Notes under the pieces: model-generated
Database searches by the model: none
What the model saw: the letters and a program-made list of their open reading frames with translations, nothing else
What the model was told of the DNA's origin: nothing
Assembly: GCF_026410305.1 (NCBI RefSeq)
Contig: NZ_JAPMLQ010000001.1
Span: 620,001 to 684,000 of the forward strand
Origin: Sulfitobacter sp. F26204
GTDB taxonomy: Bacteria; Pseudomonadota; Alphaproteobacteria; Rhodobacterales; Rhodobacteraceae
Length of the DNA: 64,000 nucleotides
Direction of reading: 5' to 3'
Position numbers and translations under genes: made by a program
Part shown: piece by piece, positions 33,084-42,653 of the stretch
How positions within the stretch are numbered: the stretch's first letter is position 1
Layout: each line of letters starts with the position of its first letter

Positions 33084-35483
33084 ATGAAATTCACGCTTTC
33101 CTGGTTGAAAGACCATCTGGAGACCACGGCCACGGTCGATGAAATCTGCGAAGCCCTGACCGACCTTGGCCTTGAGGTTGAGGGCGTCGAGGATCGCGGG
33201 GCGCGGCTGCGTGATTTTACCATTGGGTATGTCAAATCCGCCGAAAAACACCCCGATGCGGATCGTCTGAACGTCTGTCAGGTTGAGACCGACGAAGGTG
33301 TGATGCAGATCATCTGCGGTGCACCCAATGCGCGGGCGGGGATCACCGTGGTTGTGGCCAAACCGGGTGTCTATGTGCCGGGGATTGATACGACCATTGG
33401 CGTCGGCAAAATCCGTGGCGTTGAAAGTTTTGGTATGATGGCGTCAGAGCGCGAGATGGAGCTGTCAGAGGAACATGACGGGATTATCGAACTGCCGTCT
33501 GGCGAGGTAGGGCAATCGTTTGTTGATTGGTTGGCGGAACATGATCCGGCCAAGGTCGATCCGGTAATCGAGATCGCGATTACACCCAATCGTCCCGATG
33601 CGCTGGGTGTGCGTGGCATTGCGCGCGATCTGGCGGCGCGGGGTTTGGGAACGATGAAGGCGCGGGATGTTGCGGCGGTTACGGGCACGTTCCCCTGTCC
33701 GATTTCGGTGAGCATTGACGAAGATACGCTGGATCAATGTCCGGTGTTTTATGGTCGCGTGATCAAGGGTGTGAAGAACGGGCCAAGCCCTGTCTGGTTG
33801 CAGGATCGGCTAAGGGCGATTGGCTTGCGGCCGATTTCGTTTCTGGTCGATGTGACGAATTTCTTTACCTATGACCGTAACCGTCCCTTGCATGTCTTTG
33901 ACGCTGACAAGGTGGCAGGCAATGCGCTGCGCGTACATCGTGCCAAGGGGGGCGAAACCCTGATGGCGCTGGATGACAAGGAATATGTATTTGCCGAAGG
34001 TATGACGCTGATTTCGGATACCAAGGGTGTCGAAAGCATCGGCGGCGTGATGGGCGGGCTGGGCTCAAGCTGCACCGCCGAGACAACCAATGTGTTTGTC
34101 GAATCCGCCTATTTCGATATGGTGCGCACGGCCTTTACTGGGCGGGCTCTCAAGATCAACTCGGATGCGCGGTATCGGTTCGAGCGAGGGATTGATCCGG
34201 CGTCGGTGCCTTGTGGCATCGACCTTGCAACCCAAATGATACTGGAACATGCGGGTGGCGAAGCCTCTGAGATTGTCGTTGCAGGGGCGGTGCCAGATAC
34301 ATCGCGGGCCTACAAATTGGATACCGATCGGGTTCAATCCCTGGTTGGCATGAGTATTCCGGCGCAGACCCAGCGCGACACCTTGACTGCCCTGGGTTTT
34401 GAGATCGAGGGCGATATGGCCAAGGTGCCAAGCTGGCGTCCTGATGTGCAGGGGTCGGCCGATCTGGTTGAAGAAGTTGCGCGGATCGCATCGCTGACCA
34501 AGCTGGAAGGAGTGCCCCTGCCGCGTTTGAGCGACGGGGTGCCACGTCCGATACTGTCGCCACAGCAGCGCCGGATTGTCGCGGCGCGGCGGGCGGCTGC
34601 GGCCTTGGGCTATAACGAATGTGTCACCTATAGTTTCATTGATCAGGCCTCTGCAGCCTTGTTTGGCGGGGGCACCGACGAAACCCGTCTGGAAAATCCG
34701 ATCAGCGCAGACATGAGCCACATGCGCCCAGCCTTGTTGCCCGGATTACTGCAGGCGGCAGCCCGTAACCAGGCGCGTGGCTTTGCCGAAATGGCGCTTT
34801 TTGAAGTCGGGCCGGCGTTTAGCGGTGGTGAACCGGGCGAGCAGGTTTCGTTGGTGAGTGGTTTGCTTGTCGGGCGGACCGGGCCCAAGGATGTCCACGG
34901 TGCTTCGCGCAGCGTGGATGTCTATGACGTCAAGGCAGACGCGGAAGCGGTTTTGTCGGCCATGGGTGCGCCTGAGCGTGTGCAAATCCTGCGCGGGGCC
35001 GACGATGGCTGGCATCCGGGGCGACATGGCAAGATTTGCCTGGGGCCAAAGAAAGTACTGGGTATTTTCGGTGAGGTCCATCCACGGATACTGGCGGCGA
35101 TGGATGTGAAAGGCCCAGCAATGGCCTTTACCCTTTGGCCGGATGAAGTTCCGATGCCGCGCAAATCCGGTGCCACACGTCCGGCTCTCAAAATCAGCGA
35201 CCTGCAGGCTGTTGAACGTGACTTTGCCTTTGTTGTGGATGCGGGGGTTGAGGCCCTCACCCTGGTGAATGCTGCAATGGGCGCGGATAAGGCGTTGATC
35301 GAAGATGTGCGCGTGTTTGATGAATTCATCGGCGGATCACTGGGTGAGGGTAAGAAATCGCTCGCTATTACGGTACGTATGCAACCCTCGGACCAGACGC
35401 TGAAGGACAAGGATATCGAAGCGGTCGCCGCCAAGGTAATCGAGAAAGTCACCAAGGCAACCGGCGGCGTTTTGCGCGGTTAA
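33084..35483 (+). CDS. pheT: Phenylalanine--tRNA ligase subunit beta
   Basis: 799 residues, full length. MKFTLSWLKDHLETTATV at the N-terminus, the EMAP-like tRNA-binding domain (HPDADRLNVCQVETD), the B5 region with RFERGIDP, the B3/B4 editing domain, and the C-terminal ferredoxin-like FDX-ACB domain (ERDFAFVVDAGVEA). Its 3' end overlaps the lysR gene by 4 bp. Separated from pheS by about 800 bp of unrelated sequence. Confidence 0.95.
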   Translation: MKFTLSWLKDHLETTATVDEICEALTDLGLEVEGVEDRGARLRDFTIGYVKSAEKHPDADRLNVCQVETDEGVMQIICGAPNARAGITVVVAKPGVYVPGIDTTIGVGKIRGVESFGMMASEREMELSEEHDGIIELPSGEVGQSFVDWLAEHDPAKVDPVIEIAITPNRPDALGVRGIARDLAARGLGTMKARDVAAVTGTFPCPISVSIDEDTLDQCPVFYGRVIKGVKNGPSPVWLQDRLRAIGLRPISFLVDVTNFFTYDRNRPLHVFDADKVAGNALRVHRAKGGETLMALDDKEYVFAEGMTLISDTKGVESIGGVMGGLGSSCTAETTNVFVESAYFDMVRTAFTGRALKINSDARYRFERGIDPASVPCGIDLATQMILEHAGGEASEIVVAGAVPDTSRAYKLDTDRVQSLVGMSIPAQTQRDTLTALGFEIEGDMAKVPSWRPDVQGSADLVEEVARIASLTKLEGVPLPRLSDGVPRPILSPQQRRIVAARRAAAALGYNECVTYSFIDQASAALFGGGTDETRLENPISADMSHMRPALLPGLLQAAARNQARGFAEMALFEVGPAFSGGEPGEQVSLVSGLLVGRTGPKDVHGASRSVDVYDVKADAEAVLSAMGAPERVQILRGADDGWHPGRHGKICLGPKKVLGIFGEVHPRILAAMDVKGPAMAFTLWPDEVPMPRKSGATRPALKISDLQAVERDFAFVVDAGVEALTLVNAAMGADKALIEDVRVFDEFIGGSLGEGKKSLAITVRMQPSDQTLKDKDIEAVAAKVIEKVTKATGGVLRG

Positions 35484-36358
35484 GACAGGCCTTGCGCGAG
35501 GAGATCAAACACCAGCCTGATGCGTGGGCTGGTGTGAATTTCGCGGTGGGTGACAAGCCAGACGGGATAGTTCACCTGCAGATGTTCGGGCAGGATCCTT
35601 TCGACCTGCGGCGTTTTTGCGGCGACTTCAGAATCCATCGGACTGATGCCGAGACCAGCCTTGCACATTTCCCAGGCGACGACACCGTTTTCAGATACGA
35701 TTCGAAAGTTTTCGGGTTCGACGGGGATGCCGAGGTCCGCCATATAGGCGTGCATGCGCGGCACATGGCCAAGGGCAATCCAGTCATGTTGGGCGAGGTC
35801 GCCAAGTGAGTTCGGGCGTCCGCGGGCCTCCAGATACGAAGCTGCGGCGAAAAACTGGCCGCTTTTTTCGCGCAACAACCGTGCCACGAGGTTCGGCTGT
35901 TCCGGTCTGACATTGCGCACGGCGATGTCCGCCTCACGTTGCATCAGGTCCTCGATGGTATTGGACGCGACGATTTCGACGGTGATTTGCGGTGCGCGCA
36001 GGCGGATGTTCTGGACGATTCCGGGCAGTTCATAAGCAGAGGTGATGTCGCTGGCGGTGATCCGAACCAATCCGCTGAGACCGGAGCGCTGGCCGCTGGC
36101 GGATAGGGACAGACGGTTGGCAGCGCTTCCCATTTCCCGGACATGAGACAATAATTCCTGCCCGGCTTCGGTCAAGGTCAGACTGCGCCCGTTGCGTTCA
36201 AACAGCATCAGCGCCAGCGCGGACTCGAGCGCGGCGATCTGGCGGCTGAGGGTCGGCTGCGTCAAGCCTAGAAACCGTGCCGCCGCAGAGAGCGAGCCAT
36301 GGTCCGCTGTCGCGAGGAAAGCGCGCAGATGGTTCCAGTCGGTTTGATCCATATTCAT
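35480..36358 (-). CDS. LysR family transcriptional regulator
   Basis: 292 residues. Winged helix: HLRAFLATADHGSLSAAARFLGLTQPTLSRQIAALE in the LysR arrangement; then an effector-binding domain. ATG at 36358 (MNMDQTDW) or 36352 are both possible. Divergent from a methyltransferase gene with inverted TGTATA-type repeats in between, as expected for LysR autoregulation. Confidence 0.87.
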   Translation of the reverse strand: MNMDQTDWNHLRAFLATADHGSLSAAARFLGLTQPTLSRQIAALESALALMLFERNGRSLTLTEAGQELLSHVREMGSAANRLSLSASGQRSGLSGLVRITASDITSAYELPGIVQNIRLRAPQITVEIVASNTIEDLMQREADIAVRNVRPEQPNLVARLLREKSGQFFAAASYLEARGRPNSLGDLAQHDWIALGHVPRMHAYMADLGIPVEPENFRIVSENGVVAWEMCKAGLGISPMDSEVAAKTPQVERILPEHLQVNYPVWLVTHREIHTSPRIRLVFDLLAQGLS

Positions 36359-36364
36359 GCAAAA

Positions 36365-36415
36365 ATGTATATATTACCTGCAAAATTCGTCAATTCCGGG
36401 GTTGCATATACACAT
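36365..36415. promoter_or_regulatory. Inverted repeat in the lysR/methyltransferase intergenic region
   Basis: ATGTATATA (36365-36373) and TATACACAT (36407-36415) form an inverted pair with one mismatch. Candidate LysR binding sites or promoter elements. Confidence 0.35.
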
Positions 36416-36440
36416 GTATTGAGGCCCAAAGGAGAATGAT

Positions 36441-37073
36441 ATGAAACAGACCGCAAAGTTCTGGGATAAACATGCCGCCAAATACGCGCTGTCGCCAATC
36501 AAGGATCAAGCGGCGTATGACTATACGCTGGAACGCACACGCAGTTACCTGAAAGCGCAGCATCGCGCACTTGAGATCGGGAGCGGGACTGGATCAACAG
36601 CCCTGCGGTTGGCAGGGAATGTTGCGCAATACACCGGGACGGATATTTCGCCAGAGATGATCAGGATTGCAACGGAAAAGGTGAAGGCCGCGGGCGTGGA
36701 CAACCTGCGTTTCAGGGTTTGTTCAGCCGGCCAGTCAGCGCAGGAGGCCGCCGGGGTGGATGTCGTGATGGGGTTCAATATTCTGCATCTGACAGAGGAC
36801 TTGCAGGGAATTCTTGGCAGCTTGCATCGAAATCTGGCGCCGGATGGCTTGTTGATCACCAAGACCCCCTGCCTGGGGGAGCCTTCGATCGGTGTGATGC
36901 GGGTGGCTCTGCGGGTTTTGATCCCGGTGATGCAGTTTTTCCGCAAGGCACCTTTTGTCCAGACCCTGAGTTTTAAGCAACTCGAAACCATGATCACAGA
37001 GGCCGGGTTCAAGATTGTCGAAACAGCGACGGCACCTAAAATGAGCCGCTATATCGTGGCGCGGCGGGCATAG
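36441..37073 (+). CDS. Class I SAM-dependent methyltransferase
   Basis: 210 residues. Motif I LEIGSGTGSTALRLA binds SAM; then YTGTDISPEMI, and VDVVMGFNILHL (motif II). An AAAGGAGAATGAT site precedes the start. Divergent from lysR, which may control it. Substrate unknown. Confidence 0.86.
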   Translation: MKQTAKFWDKHAAKYALSPIKDQAAYDYTLERTRSYLKAQHRALEIGSGTGSTALRLAGNVAQYTGTDISPEMIRIATEKVKAAGVDNLRFRVCSAGQSAQEAAGVDVVMGFNILHLTEDLQGILGSLHRNLAPDGLLITKTPCLGEPSIGVMRVALRVLIPVMQFFRKAPFVQTLSFKQLETMITEAGFKIVETATAPKMSRYIVARRA

Positions 37074-37121
37074 ACCTTTGCAGTGGACCTGCTAGATAGT
37101 GCAGCAGCAACGGAGGGTAAC

Positions 37122-37568
37122 GTGTTAAAAGTTTATCTATCAGGCGAAATTCATACAGATTGGCGCGAACAGATTATTGCAGGTGCGGACGGCCTTGATG
37201 TGTCTTTCAACAGTCCGGTGACAGATCACGGGGCCAGTGATGATTGCGGTGTCGCGATTCTCGGGCCGGAGACAGACAAATTCTGGCATGACCGCAAGGG
37301 GGCGCAGGTGAATGCGATCCGCACCCGCAAGGGGATCGCGGATGCTGATATTGTGGTGGTGCGGTTCGGCGAACAATACAAGCAGTGGAATGCGGCCTTT
37401 GATGCCGGATACGCCGCCGCACTTGGCAAGTCGTTGATTGTTTTGCACGGGCCGGATCATGCCCATGCGCTGAAAGAAGCGGATGCCGCTGCGCTGGCTG
37501 TGGCGTCGGAACCTGAACAGGTGGTGCAGATCCTGCGCTATGTGTTGACGGGTGCATTGCCCACCTAG
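37122..37568 (+). CDS. YtoQ family protein
   Basis: 148 residues. LKVYLSGEIHTDWREQI at the start and TDKFWHDRKGAQVNAIRTRKGI, IVVVRFGEQYKQWNAAFDAG, LGKSLIVLHG are the YtoQ family pattern, a nucleoside 2-deoxyribosyltransferase-like fold. The start is a GTG at 37122 with GGAGGG five bases upstream; the frame stays open to 37083. Followed by an intrinsic terminator. Confidence 0.82.
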   Translation: MLKVYLSGEIHTDWREQIIAGADGLDVSFNSPVTDHGASDDCGVAILGPETDKFWHDRKGAQVNAIRTRKGIADADIVVVRFGEQYKQWNAAFDAGYAAALGKSLIVLHGPDHAHALKEADAAALAVASEPEQVVQILRYVLTGALPT

Positions 37569-37593
37569 GGAACGGTCAGCACGGTTTGCGATA

Positions 37594-37632
37594 AAATGCC
37601 CGGCGCTGCGCGGCGTCGGGCATTTGTTTTTT
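37594..37632 (+). terminator. Intrinsic terminator of ytoQ
   Basis: AAATGCCCG / CGGGCATTT stem with an inner GC-rich loop and a following T-rich tail. It lies between ytoQ and the convergent GST gene. Confidence 0.85.
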
Positions 37633-37642
37633 GCTGTGCGGC

Positions 37643-38341
37643 TTAATCGCGTGGCGGAATGAACAGCCCCTTTTGCACGGCGGACCGGGCGGAAAAACGA
37701 TCCAGATAAGCCACAAGGTTCTTGTGGTCTTCCCAGTGCAGCACATCTTTGGCACCGTAGAAATCCAAGGCGCGCAACCAAGGGGCAATTGCCATATCCG
37801 CGATCGAATACGCGCCGGTGATCCAATCTTTGCCCGCCAGTTCGAGGTTGAGCACATTCAGCAGGCGACCTGCTTCGTCCAGGTAACGCTGTTGCGGGCG
37901 TTTGTCCTCCCATTCGGAACCGGCGAATTTGTAGAAAAAGCCAAGCTGTCCGAGCATTGGGCCAAGGCCCCCCATCTGGAACATCAGCCACTGGATGACA
38001 TGCGCCCTTTCCGATGCGCTGGATCCGATGAACTTGCCCGTTTTTTCAGCCAGATAGATCAGGATCGCGCCGGATTCGAAAAGGCCGATCGGCTCTCCGT
38101 TTGGCCCGTTCGGATCAATGATGGCGGGGATCTTGTTGTTGGGGTTGAGCGACAGGAATTCCGGGCTTTTTACGTCTGCGTCAGCAAGGGTCACCCTATG
38201 CGCTTCATAAGGGATGTCCATTTCCTCGAGCGCGATGGCGATCTTGACCCCATTTGGTGTTGGAAATGAGTATAGCTGCACGACATCCGGATCTTGTGCA
38301 GGCCATCTTTTGGTAATGGGGAAGGCGGACAGGTCAGCCAT
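37643..38341 (-). CDS. Glutathione S-transferase family protein (YfcG/Nu-like)
   Basis: 232 residues. LYSFPTPNGVKIAIALEEM and KIPAIIDPNGPNGEPIGLFESGAILIYLAEKTG (in pieces) are the thioredoxin-like N-domain of YfcG/Ure2p-like GSTs, which use Thr/Asn rather than Tyr/Cys. The C-terminal helical domain follows. AAGGAG lies upstream of the start. Likely a disulfide-bond oxidoreductase with glutathione. Confidence 0.86.
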   Translation of the reverse strand: MADLSAFPITKRWPAQDPDVVQLYSFPTPNGVKIAIALEEMDIPYEAHRVTLADADVKSPEFLSLNPNNKIPAIIDPNGPNGEPIGLFESGAILIYLAEKTGKFIGSSASERAHVIQWLMFQMGGLGPMLGQLGFFYKFAGSEWEDKRPQQRYLDEAGRLLNVLNLELAGKDWITGAYSIADMAIAPWLRALDFYGAKDVLHWEDHKNLVAYLDRFSARSAVQKGLFIPPRD

Positions 38342-38490
38342 TTTTCACTCCTTGTTGCAATAATGATATTGGATAGACCATTTTCCCCGCAATTACAGTA
38401 TTACCGCTGTGCATTGATATGATAGTTAGTGTGCAACGGCGAACCGACTGAGCGAACAGAGGCCGTGCGTTGTTAGAGAAGGGACACTTT

Positions 38491-38925
38491 ATGATTCAAG
38501 AATTCAAAGACTTTATTGCCAAGGGCAATGTCATGGACATGGCCGTTGGTATCATCATCGGTGCGGCATTTACGGCGATTGTGACATCGCTGGTGGGTGA
38601 TTTGATCAACCCGATTATCGGCCTTGTGTCGGGTGGCGTTGATTTCACCAACAACTATGCTGTTCTGGGTGGCGAAGTACCGGCGGGTGCATCGCTGGAG
38701 GCAGCGCGTGAGGCCGGTGCCTCGGTCTTTGCCTATGGGGCCTTTATCATGGCGGTTATCAATTTCCTGATCATCGCATTCGTGGTTTTCATGTTGGTCA
38801 AGATGGTCAACCGCGTGAAAGCCGCTGCAGAAGCACCAGAAGAAGTGGCCCCTGAGGTTGATACCGGTCCTTCCGAGCTGGATGTTCTGTTGGAAATCCG
38901 CGACTCGCTTGCGAAAGGCCGCTGA
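38491..38925 (+). CDS. mscL: Large-conductance mechanosensitive channel
   Basis: 144 residues. [39 protein letters not shown] (TM1), an extracytoplasmic loop, [18 protein letters not shown] (TM2) and an acidic C-terminal helix are all MscL features. It opens under membrane tension and releases solutes on hypo-osmotic shock. GAGAAGGGA precedes the start. Confidence 0.95.
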   Translation: MIQEFKDFIAKGNVMDMAVGIIIGAAFTAIVTSLVGDLINPIIGLVSGGVDFTNNYAVLGGEVPAGASLEAAREAGASVFAYGAFIMAVINFLIIAFVVFMLVKMVNRVKAAAEAPEEVAPEVDTGPSELDVLLEIRDSLAKGR

Positions 38926-38952
38926 GGCACGCCACCGCGACCAAGATGCCGG

Positions 38953-38979
38953 AAAGCCCGCCAGTCTGGCGGGCTTTTT
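38953..38979 (+). terminator. Intrinsic terminator of mscL
   Basis: Stem AAAGCCCGCCA / TGGCGGGCTTT with a three-base loop and T5 tail. Confidence 0.9.
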
Positions 38980-39149
38980 CGTTGCTTGCCGGGGCGGTTT
39001 CGCGCTATGCAGCCAGTGGTTGGCAGTCACCGAGGCGTCGCTGTTCCTGATGGAAAGCTAAATCTGCCCTTTGCGCAGTGTTGTCAGTTGTTCAATGCCG
39101 CGTCCGTAAGTCAGCGACCACGGCCTGATGCGGCGACGAAGGACATGAC

Positions 39150-39686
39150 ATGTCAAAAGAAGCCATTCCGCTGACTGTAGCGGACATAACCCCTTTTGCG
39201 CGTAATCTCTCAAAGGCGCTGAAACAGGCCGAGGGTGTGCCAACGCATCTGGCGCTGTTGAACATGCTGGCGCGGGCGGCCGGGTTTCGCAATTACCAGC
39301 ATATGCGTGCCTCGCAATCCGCAAGGGACCGGTTGGCCAAGGTGGTACCCGTGACGGATTTCAAGCGGGTGGAGAAATGTTTGCAGCAGTTCGATGCAGC
39401 GGGGGTGATGCTTCGCTGGCCTGCCAAACGTTCTGTGCAGGAAATCTGTCTTTGGGTGATGTGGTCGCTTTTTCCCCGGGGTGAGGTGATGCAAGAACAG
39501 GATGTGAACGGTATTCTGAATAAAGCCCATGCCTTTGACGATGCAGCGCTGTTGCGGCGTAGCCTGATCGGAATGACCCTTGTCAGCCGGAAATCGGATG
39601 GGACGAACTATCGACGGATTGAGCAGATCCCCCCGCCCGAAGCAGTAGCTGTCATTCGCGCGGTTTCATTGCGTCGTAAAGGGTGA
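39150..39686 (+). CDS. DUF2087 domain protein with Glyoxalase_8-type N-terminal module
   Basis: 178 residues. The N-terminal helical module (ARNLSKALKQAEGVPTHLAL then MLARAAGFRNYQHMRAS) resembles the module in the 286-residue protein at 29.2 kb. Residues about 75-175 are DUF2087: RWPAKRSVQEICLWVMWS, FPRGEVMQEQDVNGILN, LLRRSLIGMTLVSRK, YRRIEQIPPPEA. DUF2087 is winged-helix-like and may bind nucleic acid. A hairpin lies after the stop. Confidence 0.8.
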   Translation: MSKEAIPLTVADITPFARNLSKALKQAEGVPTHLALLNMLARAAGFRNYQHMRASQSARDRLAKVVPVTDFKRVEKCLQQFDAAGVMLRWPAKRSVQEICLWVMWSLFPRGEVMQEQDVNGILNKAHAFDDAALLRRSLIGMTLVSRKSDGTNYRRIEQIPPPEAVAVIRAVSLRRKG

Positions 39687-39689
39687 AAC

Positions 39690-39720
39690 AAGCGGCCCCC
39701 AACCGAATAAGGGCCGCTTT
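39690..39720. terminator. Hairpin between DUF2087 gene and ald
   Basis: AAGCGGCCC / GGGCCGCTT stem, 12-nt loop. The T-run is weak on both sides. Serves convergent genes. Confidence 0.55.
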
Positions 39721-39738
39721 GATTGCTTGTGGGGCGCG

Positions 39739-40857
39739 TTATTGTTTGATCGCCAGCGCCGGGTCGAGGACATCAATGCCAAGTGCTTTGCCCACCGCAT
39801 CATAGGTGAGCTGCCCGGCATGTACGTTCAACCCGTTCAACAGGTTTGCGTCGTCCGCGCAGGCCTGACGCCAACCCTTGTTGGCGAGCGCCAGCATGAA
39901 AGGCATGGTGGCGTTACCCAATGCGATCGTCGAGGTGCGCGCAACCGCGCCAGGCATGTTGGCCACGCAATAATGGATGATGCCGTCCACCTCATAGATC
40001 GGGTCCTGATGAGTGGTTGCTTTGGAGGTTTCAAAGCATCCGCCCTGGTCAATCGCCACATCCACCAGAACCGACCCGGGTTTGAGCAGCGACAGCTGTT
40101 CCCGGCTGACCAGCATTGGCGCGGCGGCACCGGGGATCAGCACAGCGCCAATCACCATATCCATGCGCGGCAACAGGTCTGCGACGGCGGCCTTGTCGGA
40201 ATACTGGGTGGTCAGGCGCCCCATGAACACATCATCGAGGTAGGACAGACGCGGTACGGACCGGTCCAGAACGGTGACATTGGCACCCATGCCTACCGCC
40301 ACCCGCGCGGCAGCCGTCCCGACGACCCCGCCACCGATGATCGCGATATTTGCAGGCCGCACGCCGGGCACGCCGCCCAGCAAGACACCGCTGCCGCCAT
40401 TGGCCTTTTGCAAAGCCCAGGCACCGCTCTGCGGGGCCAGACGACCCGCCACTTCTGACATTGGTGCCAGCAAGGGCAGGCCGCCCTTGTTATCGGTCAC
40501 AGTTTCATAGGCAATTGCCGTACAGCCTGAGGCCAGCAGATCCTTGGTCTGGGCGGGATCGGGGGCAAGGTGCAGATAGGTGAACAACACCTGGCCTTCA
40601 CGCAACATCTTGCGTTCAACGGGCTGTGGTTCCTTGACCTTTACGATCATGTCTGCGGCGGCAAAGATTTCCTCGGCAGTGCCCATGATCTTGGCACCGG
40701 CGGTTTCGTAATCGTTGTCCTCAAAGCCCGCACCGACACCGGCACCGGCCTGGATGATGACCTCGTGGCCTGCAGCTATGGCTTCCTGCGCTGCGTTGGG
40801 GGTGAGGCCGACCCGGAATTCCTGTGGCTTGATCTCTGTCGGGCAACCGATTTTCAT
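39739..40857 (-). CDS. ald: Alanine dehydrogenase
   Basis: 372 residues. [30 protein letters not shown] with the catalytic Lys, the His-containing [10 protein letters not shown], and the NAD-binding motif [14 protein letters not shown] fit the family fully. It interconverts alanine with pyruvate and ammonia. Alanine is produced by taurine:pyruvate aminotransferase, so Ald can regenerate pyruvate in taurine breakdown. GAAGGAAACG precedes the start. Divergent from an Lrp-type regulator. Confidence 0.95.
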   Translation of the reverse strand: MKIGCPTEIKPQEFRVGLTPNAAQEAIAAGHEVIIQAGAGVGAGFEDNDYETAGAKIMGTAEEIFAAADMIVKVKEPQPVERKMLREGQVLFTYLHLAPDPAQTKDLLASGCTAIAYETVTDNKGGLPLLAPMSEVAGRLAPQSGAWALQKANGGSGVLLGGVPGVRPANIAIIGGGVVGTAAARVAVGMGANVTVLDRSVPRLSYLDDVFMGRLTTQYSDKAAVADLLPRMDMVIGAVLIPGAAAPMLVSREQLSLLKPGSVLVDVAIDQGGCFETSKATTHQDPIYEVDGIIHYCVANMPGAVARTSTIALGNATMPFMLALANKGWRQACADDANLLNGLNVHAGQLTYDAVGKALGIDVLDPALAIKQ

Positions 40858-40874
40858 AATGCGTTTCCTTCATG

Positions 40875-40923
40875 TTCGCAATTTGCACGAAAGTTAGGCA
40901 TTCCTTGTCGCAAAGCGGTGCGA
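40875..40923. promoter_or_regulatory. Inverted repeats between ald and its Lrp-type regulator
   Basis: TTCGCA with TTGCACGAA (40875-40891) and TCGCA-N6-TGCGA (40908-40923) repeat the same half site. Candidate binding sites of the divergently encoded regulator. Confidence 0.4.
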
Positions 40924-40998
40924 ATTGTATTGGTCTTGACGCCAATACCCGCGATATGTTTGCGTCCAAACACGGTTTGAAGCGAAAGTTGTGCAGAA

Positions 40999-41460
40999 AT
41001 GAACTTGGATGAGATCGACAAACGCATTTTGCGGGCCTTGCAACGCAATGGCCGCATGTCGAATGCAGAGTTGTCAGACGACGCACATTTGTCGCCTTCG
41101 GCATGTCACCGTCGCGTGCAGCGGATGGAAAAAGAGGGTTACATCAAGGACTATGTTGCCTTGTTGGATGCGCGCAAACTGAACGTCCCTACAACGGTTT
41201 TTGTCGAAATCACCCTGCGGGGACAGACCGATGATATTCTATATTCATTCGAAAAATCGGTGGCGCGGATCCCGGATGTTCTGGAATGTCATCTGATGGC
41301 GGGTTCTGCTGATTATCTTCTCAAGGTGGTGGCAGAGAATACAGAGGATTTCGCCCGTATCCACCGCCAGTATCTAGCGCGTTTGCCCGGGGTGCAGGGG
41401 ATGCAGTCTAGTTTCGCGCTTAGAACGGTGTTCAAAACGACGGCGCTGCCAGTGGTCTGA
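40999..41460 (+). CDS. Lrp/AsnC family regulator (AldR-like)
   Basis: 153 residues. NLDEIDKRILRALQRNGRMSN and HLSPSACHRRVQRMEKEG form the AsnC helix-turn-helix; the RAM domain includes VLECHLMAGSADYLLKVV. Divergent from ald, the usual position of the activator AldR. Ribosome-binding site weak. Confidence 0.88.
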   Translation: MNLDEIDKRILRALQRNGRMSNAELSDDAHLSPSACHRRVQRMEKEGYIKDYVALLDARKLNVPTTVFVEITLRGQTDDILYSFEKSVARIPDVLECHLMAGSADYLLKVVAENTEDFARIHRQYLARLPGVQGMQSSFALRTVFKTTALPVV

Positions 41461-41496
41461 TAAGGCAGGTTGCGACCGGCTTGTTGCAAAACAAAA

Positions 41497-41526
41497 AACC
41501 CCCGTTGCCGTGCAGCAACGGGGGTT
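41497..41526 (-). terminator. Strong terminator of rpsU, also usable by the lrp gene
   Basis: 12-bp stem AACCCCCGTTGC / GCAACGGGGGTT. On the minus strand it is followed by a long T-run (TTTTTTG), which marks it as the rpsU terminator. The plus-strand tail is weaker. Confidence 0.88.
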
Positions 41527-41555
41527 CTCAATTCTGAACAAACGCTTCAGATGAT

Positions 41556-41762
41556 TTACATCATACCTTCGCGCTGCAGTTTCTTACGAGCCAACTTACG
41601 GGCACGACGGATCGCTTCCGCTTTCTCACGCGCTTTTTTCTCGGAAGGTTTCTCGAAATGTTGCTTGAGCTTCATTTCACGAAACACACCTTCGCGCTGG
41701 AGTTTTTTCTTCAGAGCCCGAAGGGCCTGATCGACGTTGTTGTCACGAACACTAACCTGCAT
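41556..41762 (-). CDS. rpsU: 30S ribosomal protein S21
   Basis: 68 residues, highly basic. [21 protein letters not shown], then [22 protein letters not shown]21 acts at the anti-Shine-Dalgarno end of 16S rRNA during initiation. AAAGGTGGTG lies upstream of the start. Confidence 0.96.
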   Translation of the reverse strand: MQVSVRDNNVDQALRALKKKLQREGVFREMKLKQHFEKPSEKKAREKAEAIRRARKLARKKLQREGMM

Positions 41763-41874
41763 GTGGTTTTCACCACCTTTCTAGGATAAAGTTGCAATGA
41801 TTTGCAGGAAGCCGGTCTATAACAAGGCGACCTGCGTTTGTCGAGTCTCTCAGCTTTGCTGAAAAGGAATACCT

Positions 41875-42561
41875 ATGTCTGATCCCAAACAAGATCTGTT
41901 GGAGGCTGCGTTGCTTCATGTCGCGTTTGATGGCTGGTCAGAAGCGACCTTCAAGGCGGCGATTGCCGATAGTGGGGTTGATCCTACCGTTGCCCGTGCG
42001 ATTTGTCCGCGTGGAGCGGTTGATCTGGCTGTTGCCTATCATCAACGCGGGGATGCACAGATGGTAACGGCGCTTGGGGCACAAGAGCTTGGCGACATGC
42101 GGTTTCGTGACCGGATCGCGCTGGCGGTGCGGTTGCGCCTTGAGGCATGTGCGGACCGCGAAGCCGTGCGCCGCGCCAGCGCGTTATTCGCGCTGCCGCA
42201 CTACGCGCCGGACGGAGCCAGGTTGATCTGGGCAACAGCGGACAGAATATGGGAGGCGCTGGGGGATACATCGGACGATGTGAATTGGTATACCAAGCGG
42301 ATGACTTTGGGCGGGGTGTATTCCGCAACGATCCTGTTCTGGCTGGGTGACAACAGCGAGGGGCAGGCAGCGACATGGGATTTCCTGGAACGTCGGATCG
42401 ACAATGTGATGCAGATCGAAAAGCTGAAAGCGCAGGTCAACAAGAGCCCCACGCTCAGCAGATTGATGGCGGGGCCGCATTGGCTGATGGGGCATATCAA
42501 GGCACCTGCGCGCTTTTCCAAAGGCGATTTTCCTGGGTCGTGGACCGCACCGGGCGAGTAG
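41875..42561 (+). CDS. COQ9 family protein (ubiquinone biosynthesis)
   Basis: 228 residues. N-terminal TetR-like helices (LLEAALLHVAFDGWSEATFKAA, in pieces) and the COQ9 C-terminal block DVNWYTKRMTLGGVYSATILFW are clear. COQ9 is a lipid-binding helper of the COQ7 hydroxylation step in alphaproteobacteria and mitochondria. AAAAGGAATACCT precedes the start. Confidence 0.9.
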   Translation: MSDPKQDLLEAALLHVAFDGWSEATFKAAIADSGVDPTVARAICPRGAVDLAVAYHQRGDAQMVTALGAQELGDMRFRDRIALAVRLRLEACADREAVRRASALFALPHYAPDGARLIWATADRIWEALGDTSDDVNWYTKRMTLGGVYSATILFWLGDNSEGQAATWDFLERRIDNVMQIEKLKAQVNKSPTLSRLMAGPHWLMGHIKAPARFSKGDFPGSWTAPGE

Positions 42562-42653
42562 GGAGATGACAGGCCGTGATGACCGTCGCACCCACCCTTT
42601 ACATTGAAAAATGACCTGTTAGGCAACGGCATCGCGTATAAGACCGAGAATAC